64,000 bases of DNA from Poecilobothrus nobilitatus (GCA_947095535.1 OX352773.1:171256438-171320437), one strand, 5' to 3'. Counted from the first letter of the stretch, positions 22,890 to 33,920 are shown. Made by a program: numbers and translations. Notes: generated from the sequence alone by a model not told the origin.

Positions 22890-23590
22890 TGGAAAATAAA
22901 AGTAATTGTTGAAAATCGGTAAAAGAGGCATCCGCTTGGGATATGCTTGACACCCTTGTATAACATTTTAAGTTTCTATCTTAATTATTTTCGAAGATTG
23001 GTAGTCCTTGGGAGGTTTGTGTCAGCTACCCGAATTGCCACTCCAATTCATCGAATCCATCTCAGGAACCTAAAGAAAACTTTCCAGAACACCATTCTAT
23101 TAAATTTAAAGGTTCTACTTTTGTTGGTTTTGGAGATATGCTCGTTGCTCTTGTGCTCGTCCGGAAGTTTCCAAAATACGAACCCATGGTTCAAATTCTT
23201 TTAAATGTCAGTTTCCAATTTTACAGAAAAGGAAACATAACAGAACACATTTGTACTAAAAATAAAAGTTCTATCTTTGTTGGTTGTGGAGATATACTCG
23301 TTTGCTCCGGAATCATTCGGAAGCTTCCAGAATCCAAACCCATGGACGGATTTTGTCCAGATTCGAACTTAGCCTTTCTTTCGTAATTATTAACCTACTA
23401 TATTATATCATTATTTTTTGAGTTATCGTGCGTACGGACGGACGGACGGACATCGCTAAATCGACTCCGGTGGTGATCCTGATTCAGAATATATATACAT
23501 GTCTATACCTAACTCGCTTCCTTTTGGTGGTTACAAACACCATAGCAAAGTTAATATACCCTATACTTTAGGTGTAGGGTATAAAAATAG
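22890..23590 (+). repeat. G-family fly repeat, copy 1
   Basis: The 3' part contains GACGGACGGACGGACATCGC, TAAATCGACTCCGG, TGATCCTGATTCAGAATATA and ends in a hairpin TATACCCT...AGGGTATA at 23555-23583. This wording is close to a widespread Drosophila repeat terminus (from memory, not searched). The same layout recurs at 30853-31368. An internal segment is duplicated: GTTCTACTTTTGTTGGTTTT at 23112 and TTCTATCTTTGTTGGTTGTG at about 23269, period about 156 bp, each ending near AACCCATGG. Two short frames (22947, 23138) cover this duplicated part and have no recognisable motif. Confidence 0.6.
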
Positions 23591-24690
23591 TCCTCGCTAG
23601 ACTATACATATAGAAAAAGGATTAGTTATTTCAATTAACAATTTACATTCCAATTATTTTTAAACTACAGTTTTTTATGTTAGGAATTCTTATATTACTT
23701 ATTTTTTTTATAAATAAAAGAGATTTAATTATTATTTCTATCATTTGAAACAAATTTTAAAAAAATTGTCTAAACAATGTTCTATCAAAGTCTGTAATAA
23801 AATAATATTAAAAAGTCATATTATTCCTATATATATATTTTTTTTTTATATAAAAAATCAATAATTAAATTAATTTTATTGTGAATTTACAACAAAGGAA
23901 AAAAATATATATATACTTATATATATATTTAGTTTAATTCAATTGTTATAAAATTTTTTATTATAAATTATATAATATGTACTATGTGCAAAGTAATATA
24001 TGTATGAAAATCATTAAACCTTGTACTACATATATAAAATTGTAATATCATCCATACGACAATAACATTTTGGAACAGGGTTAGCCGCATTCAAAACATT
24101 ATCAAACAAATTCTAAAAATGTATTAAGTAAAAATTTTGTCAGCAAAGTCTGCTGATTTTTACTGATCCCATACATGTTTAATGTATAATAATGGCACCA
24201 AAATTTCGAACCTCAAATTTTTGCATATATGCATTTACGATATACTATATACGTAGTATACTTCGATATACGTAGAAATCTGAAATAAATGTTTTTGGGA
24301 GTATGCCTGCCTGTGTGTCTGACTGTCTGTAGGTACGTGTACAGCCCAAATGGCTGAAAAGAATTTGATAAAATTTCATATTTAAGATTTTGACGTAAAT
24401 ATCTCGAATTGAAAAACTTTTGTTAGAAATTCGTCAGCCTCAACTTTAGCCTCAACAAGTGCCATTTTACTATATAGAGGCATTTTTAGATTTTTTACGA
24501 ATATTTTGAAACAGGAAAATATAATGAAAAAAATTATTAAGAGAGAGTTATTACACAAAGTAAAGAGCAACAATTGTTTTATAAAATACTTTTTGATCTG
24601 ACAAACTTCGTCCTCATTTTTCCATCACTTGTTTCTTTAAATTTATTTTGTACATGAAATGTACATCTAATATAGATAATAACTATTAGG
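23591..24690. other. AT-rich non-coding DNA
   Basis: Nothing recognised apart from a CTGCCTGTGTGTCTGACTGT phrase at about 24306, which resembles the pyrimidine/GT-rich blocks inside the dispersed repeats. It may be a remnant of one. Confidence 0.45.
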
Positions 24691-24901
24691 GTTGTTTATT
24701 AGTTTTCAGAACAAAGAGAGCAGATCAAGTTAGAACAAAATAGGATAGCAAACAAAAAAAAAAAAAATTGTTGTTCAGAACAGATATGGGAAAAAACCAA
24801 AACAAAAAAGTGTAACTTAGAACAAGTTAAAGCAACTTAATGAACACAAAACTAGAACACTTTCAAACAAAAGAAACACATTTCTAAAACTAATGAACGC
24901 C
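24691..24901. mobile_element. Possible short MITE
   Basis: The left end GTTGTTTATTAGTTTTCAGA and the reverse complement of the right end (GGCGTTCATTAGTTTTAGAA) agree at about 16 of 20 positions. The word AGAACA is scattered five times through the 211-bp interior. No clear target duplication, so confidence is low. Confidence 0.35.
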
Positions 24902-25981
24902 AATTTGTACTGTTTTGCTCTAGGTTCTAGGTAGTACTACAATTACCCGTACTACAATTTGGACGGTCGCATCTGCACCTGCAAAAAATTACCTTTACAA
25001 CATTCAGAAATGTGTAGTCTACTTGATAAGCTATTCAAATATTACTTAAAATTTAGCTATTTTTGGTATCCGAGGAGTAATTAGAGCGCACTAATTTACT
25101 TTTTTTAAAGGAGGTTTGTATAGATATAGATAATCCTTGTTTTAGCAGAATAAAATTCCTTCTTAATTTTTAAAAAAATTTCAAAGAACAAGAAGTAGTA
25201 CAAATGGTTATCCCTACTGACACAGTTGAAATTTTTAAATGAAAAACGGCAGATCTTCGAAATTCGTTCATAATCCGGGATATTCGGGATGATGGAATTT
25301 ATTACCCACAACTGTATTTCAAAATACAAAAAAAGCAAAACAAGGAAAAATTCAAAAGAAAATTAAATCTTCAATCCTTCAATCAACAACCCGAAACTTC
25401 TCTCAGTTTCTCTCTCAGTAGTACTAGAGCTGACTAATAAACCACACCTATTATAAAATGTAGTAATATGTATATTATATATATAGGTATGTGCATGTTT
25501 CATATACACAAATAAATAATCATTTTTATTGCTTCTTTTGAATTTTCCTGCGCATTTTGGTTTTGTAAGAAAACGTTTATATTCACTTTTTAGGACTACG
25601 TGCGCACTTTTTACCACTTTTAGCTGTCAATCAATATTTGTAAATATTAAAAAAAAAAAAAAACAAATATTAAGTTTTCCTGTTTCTGCGATCATTTCTG
25701 TTATGAAAACAGGTGATTTTTTTTTTTGTTTTTTTGTAAATAACTGTTAAGTAACAATCAGTTTTTCAATTTCAAGAAAACTTTAACTTATAAACCAAAG
25801 TATTATTATTTTAAGTTTTTTTTTTTTATTTTTTAAATTCATCACTTTCAATACATTTTAAAAAAGTCACATATAAAGCATAAATATTTTTTGTATTTTG
25901 CATTTTTAACAAAATTTTCTTTTTAAACGCACATCTCTTTTACAGTGTACAACGAATTCTGAAAGTTCTAATCTAAAAGTA
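24902..25981. other. AT-rich non-coding DNA
   Basis: No element recognised. Frames at 25105, 25363 (minus) and 25529 (plus) overlap each other in different frames, lack motifs and are not conserved elsewhere in the window. Confidence 0.45.
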
Positions 25982-25984
25982 ATT

Positions 25985-26523
25985 ACACCAGAGCCCCGCT
26001 TTGCGTCGCTATTCGGTTTCACAAGTAGAGACGCAAACTGAATTTCGATGCATAACGAATAAATTATAATATATTGGTCAGATAAATTATTACGAAACTA
26101 ATCAAAACAAAATTGAAAATATAAGAAATATTTATTAAGGTAAAATAAGTAAAATAAGTTTATTAACCCATTAAAATTAATTAATAATATAAAAACACAA
26201 AAAATTCATTATACATTAAACAAAAAATATAAATATGTATCAACAAATCATAATTCACTTTTTAATATCAAGAATAATGAGCGAATAAAATTTTATTTAG
26301 AACGAACAGACCTATTATGTACCATATGCAGGTTAAGTTGTCATCGCAACGAGAATTCTCATTAATTTTAACTGTACATATGTATGTATTAAAAGAAAAT
26401 TACAAAAAAAAAATAAAGACGCATAACGAAGAGCCGACGCAAATTGGGGGTTTGGTTTTTTTTATAACCGACGCAAGAGCAAATAGACGCATAACGAATA
26501 GACGCAATGCGGGGCTCTGGTGT
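25985..26523. mobile_element. Inverted-repeat element with GACGCATAACGAA subterminal repeats
   Basis: The left terminus ACACCAGAGCCCCGCTTTGC and the right terminus (reverse complement ACACCAGAGCCCCGCATTGC) differ by one base over more than 20 bp. ATT flanks both sides (25982-25984 and 26524-26526), a possible 3-bp duplication. Near the ends the words GACGCATAACGAA and GACGCAA recur several times (about 26038-26053 in a diverged form, 26418, 26430, 26469, 26486, 26500). This gives a strong subterminal repeat pattern, as used by transposase binding. Length 539 bp. The frame at 26317-26586 runs out over the right end and is not a gene. Superfamily unknown. Confidence 0.7.
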
Positions 26524-27784
26524 ATTATTATTTATATATTTTTGGGGTTTTTATGGGAACACAAAATTTATATTATAATTAATTAGAGATAAATATGAAA
26601 AAATATTTTATAAAACACTCTGTAGAATTTAATCGAATTTATACAAATTATTAATTACATACACATTTATTGTAAAATATATACTTATTTATTATGTTGT
26701 TACTAACATAGGTACTATTTAAAATTACTTATATCTATACATACATATATAACATAATATTATTGTATTATTAATTATGTACCATATCAAATTGTCAAGT
26801 AAATTTTTCTTTTTTTTTATTATTATCTTATACAATACATGGTATTATAAAGATTATAATAACTATCTTGTCATAGATAATAATAAATTAATATTTAAAA
26901 AATCAACATGTGACAATTGAATCTTTTCAATTTCAATTATTCAATTTAAAATTTTTTTTTTTGTATTTTATTGATAATACACATATATGTATAACTAAAT
27001 AAATATCTACATTCATTCATATTTTATTCATATTACAAAATTATTATAATAAACAATTGAAACACGCGAAAAAGTTTGCAATTCGCGATTAATATTTAAA
27101 AAAAAAAAGAAAGAAAAATAAAGAAAAAAAAATCAATTAACGCACAAACAAACATAAGTAACGCATCTACATACATAAAAATAAATAAAATTTTATTCAA
27201 TTTTTAAAAAAGTTTCTATCTTATACATACATATACATACACGTAATTTGTATGTATATATAGTCTAAAATAACAGTCATAATTTTCTTTTATAGACCAT
27301 GTATTATTACAGTAGAACCCATCTCTATTCAATGAAATCAAATAAAGTAAACTGAAAAACGTATAATTTTTTTATTTTCTTCTTTTTTTTTTTTATTGCT
27401 TATTGCATTGTATGATTGTATATAAACTTTGTATGATTGTTTGTACTTTTGCATACGTTTTTGTTTTCTATACGAATCATAAAAGTATCGTATAAAAAGA
27501 ATACAAAAAAAAAAAAAAAAGAAAAAATTAATTCAATTAAATGTATTACCTAGACAAAAATGAAATAAAGAAAAGAATGAAAAAAAAAACAAAAAAACAT
27601 ATTTTCTTTTTTTTTTTGTATACGTAACAGAATTGGATTGCATTCAATTATTGTTATGGGGTCTTTTCAATTGTTATTGTTAAAAGCCGCTAGAGGGACA
27701 TTGACATTTGAAATTATGTATTTATTTTTGTTTTTGTTTTTTGTTTTGTTCGTATTTTGTTGTATAATACGTTGGTATGCGTTG

Positions 27785-27900
27785 ATCTTTTTAGTACATT
27801 TTCAGAAAAAAAAAAACATTTTTAAAAATTTACTTATTAGTTTCAATTTGTCTGTCTGTTTGCTTTTCCACCTGTTAACAAAATAATTTCTAAATTATTT
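27785..27900 (-). repeat. Family F fragment
   Basis: TTTTTAGTACATTTTCAG followed by AATTTACTTATTAGTTTCAA and a GTCTGTCTGTTTGC block parallels 18463-18550 closely (ATTTGCTTATTAATTTCAAT, CCGTCTGTTTAC). The fragment ends where simple AT-rich sequence resumes. Confidence 0.45.
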
Positions 27901-28479
27901 GAGAAAAAGAAATTAAATTTTACATGTTAACACAACTCATAAATAATCAATTTTTTAATAGAATTCTTTGCACTGATAAATAGAATTCATTAAAATTGTT
28001 AAAATTTTATATTCAGATAATATATACTTAAGTCAAATACTACAATACGTCAGATTATAAGTCAAATACTATAAATTATTTTTTCTATCTGGAAATGCTA
28101 AAAAAAAACAGGAAAATTCCAAATCATTATATGTATTTCAATCCAAAATAAATACGAGTATTTTGGATTTTTATTTTTTCGAATATTCGAATTTTTTGCA
28201 ATTCGATATATAATTTTACTGTTATATTTCTTTATAATGCAAAAATAATAATTACTTTTGATCCCTTGTAACTCTTAAAAGTGTACAGTAAGAAACTTTT
28301 GAAAAGTGTAAGATTTTTAAAAAAAATTATGTATTTCCCCCATTCAACCTTCATAAGGGGACTAAAATTGAAATAACATATTATGTTATCTGGGCACTTG
28401 TGTGAATTTTGATAAATTTAAAATGAAAAATTGAAGCTCAAACATTATATTAGTCCAATTTCAATTTATAAAATTTTTT

Positions 28480-28715
28480 TCTTAATTTTGTAGGGTTTTC
28501 TTAAAATTTCTGAAAATTTCTTAAAAGTTCAAAAAAAGAGACGCTTGGTTAGTCTTTTCTTTTTTTTTCTAAATTAATATTTTCTTTATTAAGGCAAAAC
28601 TATACTAACAAAAATACAATTTTTGCAGTTTAAATACTCCCAATTTTAAAGAATTATTATGAGTTATTGTCTTTTTCAAAATGCGCTCCTTTAAAATACT
28701 TTGGTTTTACCTACT
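28480..28715 (-). repeat. Family F fragment
   Basis: Carries GGGTTTTCTTAAAATTTCTG and GTCTTTTTCAAAATGCGCTC (continuing CTTTAAAAT), which parallel the phrases at 18847 / 18960 and 58770. Strongly diverged. Confidence 0.35.
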
Positions 28716-29231
28716 CCCTTGTTTTCTTTTATATGTTTTTTTTCTTTTGTATTTTTTTGACATTTTTGCGATTTTTCATCATCAATATTGTTTTCGATTT
28801 AATGAAAGAAACGAAAAAAAAAAAAAAGGTTATATAAAGCAAAAAAAAATATAATTCAATACAAATTATTAACAAAAACTTCAATTACAAGTTATTTTTA
28901 CCACTTCATCAATAATATTGACAGCTAATAAGTAGTTGTTTTTATATACATATATTGTATGAAAATAAAAGAAAATGCTCAGGAAAAATACTTTGGGAAA
29001 ATTAACTCAAATTACATACTTTTACGTTTTAAAAATTTAATTATTTGAAAAATTATATTAATGTTGTGATTGGCTAATATTATTTTTTAATTTCTAAGCT
29101 ACTTTCAGTAGAAGTAGAAGTTATAATTAATAAAACATAGGGTAAGCTTCTGAAATCTGAACTTTTGCTTCATTCGGAAATTCATTGTGAAGTTTTTATA
29201 ATTAATTATCAATATGGAATTTGCTTTTATA

Positions 29232-29263
29232 ACGGGTTTTCCAATTTGAGTGATATGATTTCT
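29232..29263 (+). repeat. Left terminal inverted repeat of mariner-type element
   Basis: ACGGGTTTTCCAATTTGAGT and onward pairs with 30142-30173 in reverse complement; mismatches are confined to the first two bases and two positions after AATTTG. Confidence 0.85.
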
Positions 29264-29344
29264 AAGTGACGCTTCGGTCATTTGTAGCATGTCATGATCT
29301 GTCACTTTTTTTATATTGTATTCAGTAATATTTACAATTTCATC

Positions 29345-30066
29345 ATGGACCACCGTAAACGTCGTGAATTTGCTGATTTTGTCTTGGAACAACTTGAAAA
29401 CGATAATGATTTTTTTAAGAAAATCATCTTCTCCGATGAGACTCACTTTCATCTGAGTGGTGCTGTAAATAAACAAACTTGTCGATTCTGGTGTGAAGAA
29501 AATCCACAAATTATTCATAAACAACCATTACATTCACCTAAATTGACAGTTTGGTGTGGTTTTTGGTCTGGTGAAATCATCGGTCCGTACTTCTTTCGAA
29601 ATGAAGCTGGTAACACCGTTACTGTCAATGGAGAGCGGTATAGATCGATGATAACCAACTTTTTATGGCCGAAATGGGAAGAAGTTAATCTTGACAACAT
29701 CTGGTTCCAACAAGACGGGGCTACGTGCCACACAGCACGTGCAACAACCGAATTATTGCCAGTTAGTTAAAGAAAAATCGCAAAGTTAGGAGATTCGATT
29801 ATTTCAAGAAATTGTGACATTGAATGGCCTCCAAGAAGTTGTGATTTCACACCATTAGACTATTTTTTGTGGGGTTATTTGAAGTCATTGGTTTCTAGCA
29901 ATAAACCAGACTCTCTTCAAGCTTTAGAAGTCAATATATTGAACGTGCTATTTATGACATACGACTTGATTTAGTGGAAAAAGTGTTCGGAAATTGGGTT
30001 CATCGAATTTGTTCCTGCAAAAGAAGTAGTGGAGGCCATTTGAATGATGTTTTATTTAGAACTTAA
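29345..30066 (+). pseudogene. Mariner-type transposase, N-terminally deleted, one stop, one frameshift
   Basis: From the ATG at 29345 the first 141 codons are open. IIFSDETHFHLSG carries the first catalytic Asp (residue 31) and FQQDGATCHTAR the second (residue 124). A TAA at 29768 interrupts the frame; the same frame then continues through IISRNCDIEWPPRSCDFTPL with DYFLWG, which carries the third Asp. Spacing between the second and third Asp is about 46 residues including the stop, longer than DD34D mariners and nearer the DD41D group. Around 29935-29942 a single-base shift is needed to reach IERAIYDIRLDLVEKVFGNW and CKRSSGGHLNDVLFRT, ending at the TAA at 30064. An AATAAA lies at about 30089. 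The helix-turn-helix N-terminus is gone, so the protein could not bind its ends even if repaired. The 139-codon antisense frame is a shadow. Confidence 0.9.
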
Positions 30067-30141
30067 TTGTATCGATTGCACTTCACATTAAATAAAAAAC
30101 ATTTGAATTTCCTTAACAATTAGTGTGTTTTTTTTTTTTAA

Positions 30142-30173
30142 AGAAATCATATCGCCCAAATTGGAAAACCCTG
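30142..30173 (-). repeat. Right terminal inverted repeat of mariner-type element
   Basis: AGAAATCATATCGCCCAAAT then TGGAAAACCCTG; reverse complement matches 29232-29263. Followed by TA. Confidence 0.85.
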
Positions 30174-30175
30174 TA

Positions 30176-30852
30176 TATACCATAATAAAGCATTAATTAT
30201 TCTTTTTATTCCCTGAAAACGGATCCAAATTTAAATTTCATTCCCAAAATGTACAAATTATTTTTTTTTTTAAATTAAAACTTAAGTGACAACTTCTCGT
30301 TTTTATTTTGCTGCTAAAATTATCCCGCGTATACATAAAATAAAACATTTTTGTTAGATTCATTATTGTCTTAATAAACTGGGTTTTGAACCTGAAGACT
30401 TTATTACTGAAAGCCTTCCGTCATGAGTCGGATATTTAACAATTGAAAATCATAAAAATAACAATCAAATTTTAGGTTATAAAATTTGTATTGAAAACCA
30501 TAGTTAACGATCCAGAATAAATTAACTATATATATACAAATAACTAAGAAAACAAATATTTCGATTCTAAAAAAGGATCTTCCAATCCCAAAAAGTGACG
30601 ATTAAAAAATGTTTATAGTTTTTATCGTTTTTTTTTTATACTATTGTAATTCTAACAATAAAAATTTTAATTAAAGGACATAGCAACAAAAAATCAAAGG
30701 TTAACTTCAAATAATAGAAAAGAGTTAAATAAAACGAATGTAATTCAATTCGAATTTCGTTCAATCAATATTAGAAAGGTACACTTAGAAAATAAAAAAA
30801 AAATACCGCGAATATCAATTTGCTAGAAAACACAAAAAAAAACGAGGAAGAA
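30176..30852. other. AT-rich non-coding DNA
   Basis: No gene or element recognised between the mariner-type element and the G-family repeat. Confidence 0.5.
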
Positions 30853-31368
30853 TACAGTTGACTTTGTCAACTCTTAGATACCCGTACGAACCGTTAGTAT
30901 GTTCACAGCCTGCCACTTTGCTTACAATATTATTTTTTAAATATTTTAGTATTTTAAAATAATTTGGGTGAATTTTATAATTTCTAGTACTATGGGTTGT
31001 ACATATATTCAAACTATATGTTTATACAATCTTCTAAAGCAGATTTTAACATAACGATTATCAATCCAAAACTTTTTCAAATATTCTATAGTACATATAT
31101 TCTATAGGCTTGGTCCAAACTCAACCAAAAAAAATAGGGAACCTACAAATTACTCCCAAAATATTTTGTGTAAATTTCAAGATTCTAGCTTTCTTAGTTT
31201 TTGAGTTAACGTGCTGATGGACGGACGGACATGGCTCAAAAGTCTTAGAATTTTTTTCTGATCCGATCCATACCTTTGAAGGTATATCTAGCTCGCTTAT
31301 TTCGAGGTGTTACAAACGGAGGAGTAATTTTATTATACCCGATCCTATCGTACGGGTATAAAAAGCCA
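30853..31368 (+). repeat. G-family fly repeat, copy 2
   Basis: Opens with a small hairpin GTTGACTTTGTCAAC (30857-30871) followed by TTAGATACCCGTACG. It contains GATGGACGGACGGACATGGC at about 31216 and closes with a hairpin TATACCCG...CGGGTATA at about 31334-31361. The opening ATACCCGTACG is the inverse of the closing CGTACGGGTAT, so the two ends are complementary. Similar ends are known from dispersed Drosophila repeats (from memory, not searched). The 65-codon minus frame at 30815-31012 overlaps the left end and is not a gene. Confidence 0.6.
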
Positions 31369-31843
31369 GTGAAAATTTATTGAAACAGAATGCAATTAAA
31401 AAATTCAAAAAAAAAAAAAAAGAATTGGTATAAAAAATATTATAACCGGTTTTAAAGACAATCGTAACTTTATTATATCAGAAGTTTTTTGAATTAAAAT
31501 TTAGTATTTTCGATATTTGTACTTTCTTAATAAAGTCATAAGTTATTGATTCAATCTTTGGGTACATTATAGTAATTTTATATAAGATCATGAAAAATGT
31601 ATATGCTTCTGGTCTTGATATTGAAATCCTTTTTTTTTTAAATTAAATTTCGGTTAAAACAAAGCATGTATAGTAGAAAATTATTACTCAAACAATTAAC
31701 TTATAAAGCAATAAAATAAATATTGGTTTCCTTTTTTTTTTAAACAAATTGTGTTTTAGGTAGGATTTTATTCATTTACTTTTTTTTTTTTTGTAAATTT
31801 TAATTAAAATTGGGAGTGGAGTGTTTGATCAAATTTAAAATAC

Positions 31844-31896
31844 CTTAACGTTAAACGTTATACCTTTCCATAACGTTACGGATGTTAACGTTAAAC
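31844..31896. repeat. Cluster of AACGTTA palindromic words
   Basis: Within about 53 bp the words TTAACGTTAAACGTTA, TAACGTTACGG and TTAACGTTAAAC occur. It may be an element end or a chance cluster; no partner was found nearby apart from a single TTAACGTTAAAT at about 52487. Confidence 0.3.
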
Positions 31897-31899
31897 ATT

Positions 31900-33117
31900 T
31901 TTTTTTAAATTTTTTTTTTGTTTTGGTTGTGAGTTGTGATCTCCTCTAATCGTTTTATGTTAAATAAAAATTTTCTAACATAATTACTTCAACCCCATCA
32001 TTTCCAATTGTTGTGGTTTTATTTTATTTATTTTTTTTTTTTTTTCATAAAATGATGGCTCAAACCTTTTTATAATTTTTAAGTGTGTTATTAATTAAAT
32101 TTTCTAGTAATTCTTTTTCAATGAAAGCATTTAAGATGCATTATAATGTCATCGTTAAACATCATGATGGTACTTACAACATAATGTGCATTGCGTAATG
32201 AAAATGATACCTATTAAAGGTGAATAGTTTAATATTCTGTTCTAACTGGCATTTATAAGAAACTCGAAAACGAGATATTTCTTATTTTTGTACCAAACTT
32301 AAATTAATCCTTTTAATACTTGCATGACAATTTTCAGTATAGATAGTAATGTGGAATATATGAGTATATACTTAATAACTTAAAACCAACCATTAACGTA
32401 AATATTATATATGTTGAGGTTGGTTTTTCTATAACCAAGATCCGATTGAAATTGTTTTAATTCACAATAGCCGTTTGAATTCTATAATAAATAATTGCAT
32501 ATTTATTGAAAAACTATCTATATGCCAAAATAATGGTGAAATCATCTATAATATGCCATATATATACCATAATAAAATATACGAGTATGCATATGGATAA
32601 TTAATCAGAATTGAAGAAAATCAAATTTAACTTCCTGTCGCATGTCATCGTATGTTTTTTTTTTTTTTTTTAATGAATTTCATTCAATTGAATTTTGTTT
32701 TTACAAAAATGCTTAAATATCCACAAATAAAAAATGTACAAAAGGTTTTAATTACAAAATAATTATTTTGAAACAAAAAAAAAATGGTAGCAATAAAATA
32801 TTTTACATAAAAGTTTAATAACCTTTGGATATTGAATGAATTTTGTTAATTTTTTTTGTTTTTTTTTAAATTGTTTTTAGGTCAAATATTGATTTTATGA
32901 CTAAGTAACATTGTACTGAATTAATGGTTTACCATTTACACAATCATAAATCTTAAGGTATGACTAATAAATAAGTGATTGCATGTAAATTATACCTAAT
33001 TCGTTGTATGTTTTTTAAAAACTAAAATCAAAAATTTTATAATTTCTATTATAATTAAGAAATCCTATAATTTCTTGTATTATTAATTTCAAAAATTATC
33101 TGTCTTGGTATATCATA
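31900..33117. other. AT-rich non-coding DNA
   Basis: Nothing recognised in this stretch. Confidence 0.5.
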
Positions 33118-33320
33118 GAAGAAAAAGAAACTGCGGGTCACAAAATCAAAAACGGCAGAGCTTTACTCCGAGCAAAATATGAATCCTAGCATCTAGGAGC
33201 ATATTGCTTTACCGAAAATGAACTGAACTCTATATATAAATCTTTATTTTCTTAGAGACAGTAGAGCTGACAGAAGTATTATAAGTAGATGCAAAATCCA
33301 CAACTTACTACGTGGAAGAG
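33118..33320 (+). pseudogene. Non-LTR retrotransposon family E, ORF2 C-terminus
   Basis: The frame from 33118 reads EEKETAGHKIKNGRALLRAK, YES, a stop, then HLGAYCFTENELNSIYKSLF and a TAG at 33253. The same C-terminal text appears at 43005-43560 (LLRVIYIHLGEYCFTEDELP) and 37255-37440 (ARYLQLGIYYFVEDELPS). This is the end of ORF2 after the Cys-rich region in RNase H-bearing non-LTR elements. The following untranslated part (GCAAAATCCACAACTTACTA at 33292) is also shared between copies. An inverted-repeat element (33433-33920) lies just downstream. Confidence 0.6.
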
Positions 33321-33432
33321 GAACACAATAAATGTACATAAACAAAAATCGCTTTATACCTCTTAAATAAGAATCTAATATCATTGCTACCGAGGTCTTT
33401 GAATTTAGTATATATCAAATCTTGAGCTACAC

Positions 33433-33920
33433 ACCCCTATTCTTAATTCTAACGTGAAATGTCTACGAAAAATTAGCTACGATACGACATACTATTTTTA
33501 ACTATGTATTCTAAATTCCATCGTAAATGAATTTCAATTTTCAATGGCAACCGTTTTTCGAAGTTCAAAAATTATACGTTTTGAAATTTGAAAATTAGAT
33601 GTTTTGAATTCTTAAAACAAAAGATTTCAAATATTTTTATTCAACGTAGTGGTTGTTAGTAAATAAAAAAATTTTTATTAGAAAAAATGAATAAATAGTT
33701 TAAATAAAATTCCAAACAAAACTATACAAAGGCACTTCTACGAATGAATATTTCTGTCGTAGACTTTTGACAATTATTTTACATTATTCTGAAATTGAAA
33801 ATTGCCAAGTTACGAAACTTCGAAAAAAAACTTAGAAAAATTAATTTTTAGGAATTGAGAATCGCTTTTTCGTAGATTCTCTACGATTTAGCTCTACGAT
33901 ACGGTGGATAGAATAGGGGT
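33433..33920. mobile_element. Possible MITE with TCTACGAAAAA repeats
   Basis: The ends ACCCCTATTCT and AGAATAGGGGT are perfect 11-bp inverted repeats. Subterminal words TCTACGAAAAA and GCTACGATACG on the left are mirrored on the right (TTTCGTAGA, CTACGATACGG). No target duplication is visible. 488 bp, no coding content. Confidence 0.5.

Larger units (their letters stand above)
21615..22890. mobile_element. Inverted-repeat element A, copy 1 (interrupted and 3'-truncated)
   Basis: Begins with GGGTGCCCGGAAATAATGCC, followed by the internal palindrome GGAAATAAAGTCGATACGGC...TTTATTTCC. The same opening, similar interior (GGATTTTAGA...AAATCAG at about 21858, CAACTCTAAA at 21969) and later text (CATCAGTGGACGTGTATACC at 22738) appear in the copy at 53636-54280. 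Between the halves lies a separate element (22012-22646). The right terminus seen in the other copy is missing here; sequence changes to a G-family repeat at about 22890. Confidence 0.6.
26527..29229. other. AT-rich non-coding DNA
   Basis: Largely low-complexity. Two fragments of family F are embedded (listed separately). No exon, RNA gene or other element recognised. Confidence 0.5.
29232..30173 (+). mobile_element. Mariner-type transposon, internally deleted
   Basis: Both ends are present: the left TIR (29232-29263) and right TIR (30142-30173) share GGGTTTTCCAATTTG and then GATATGATTTCT, differing at only a few bases. TA lies directly outside each end (29230-29231 and 30174-30175), the Tc1/mariner target duplication. 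Between them is a transposase frame that starts late (29345) and contains a stop and a frameshift. At 942 bp the element is several hundred bp shorter than an autonomous member; the missing part is the N-terminal DNA-binding (helix-turn-helix) region. Confidence 0.9.

Noticed and set aside
22739..22966. 75-codon minus-strand Arg/Ala-rich frame through the GC-rich island
   Set aside because: Composition follows from the GC-rich DNA. It crosses from element A into a G repeat and shows no motif.
22947..23386. Two overlapping plus-strand frames (85 and 82 codons)
   Set aside because: They lie in different frames over the internally duplicated part of a G repeat, with no recognisable domain.
29105..29524. 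139-codon minus-strand frame
   Set aside because: It is antisense to the mariner transposase over most of its length and has no motif of its own.
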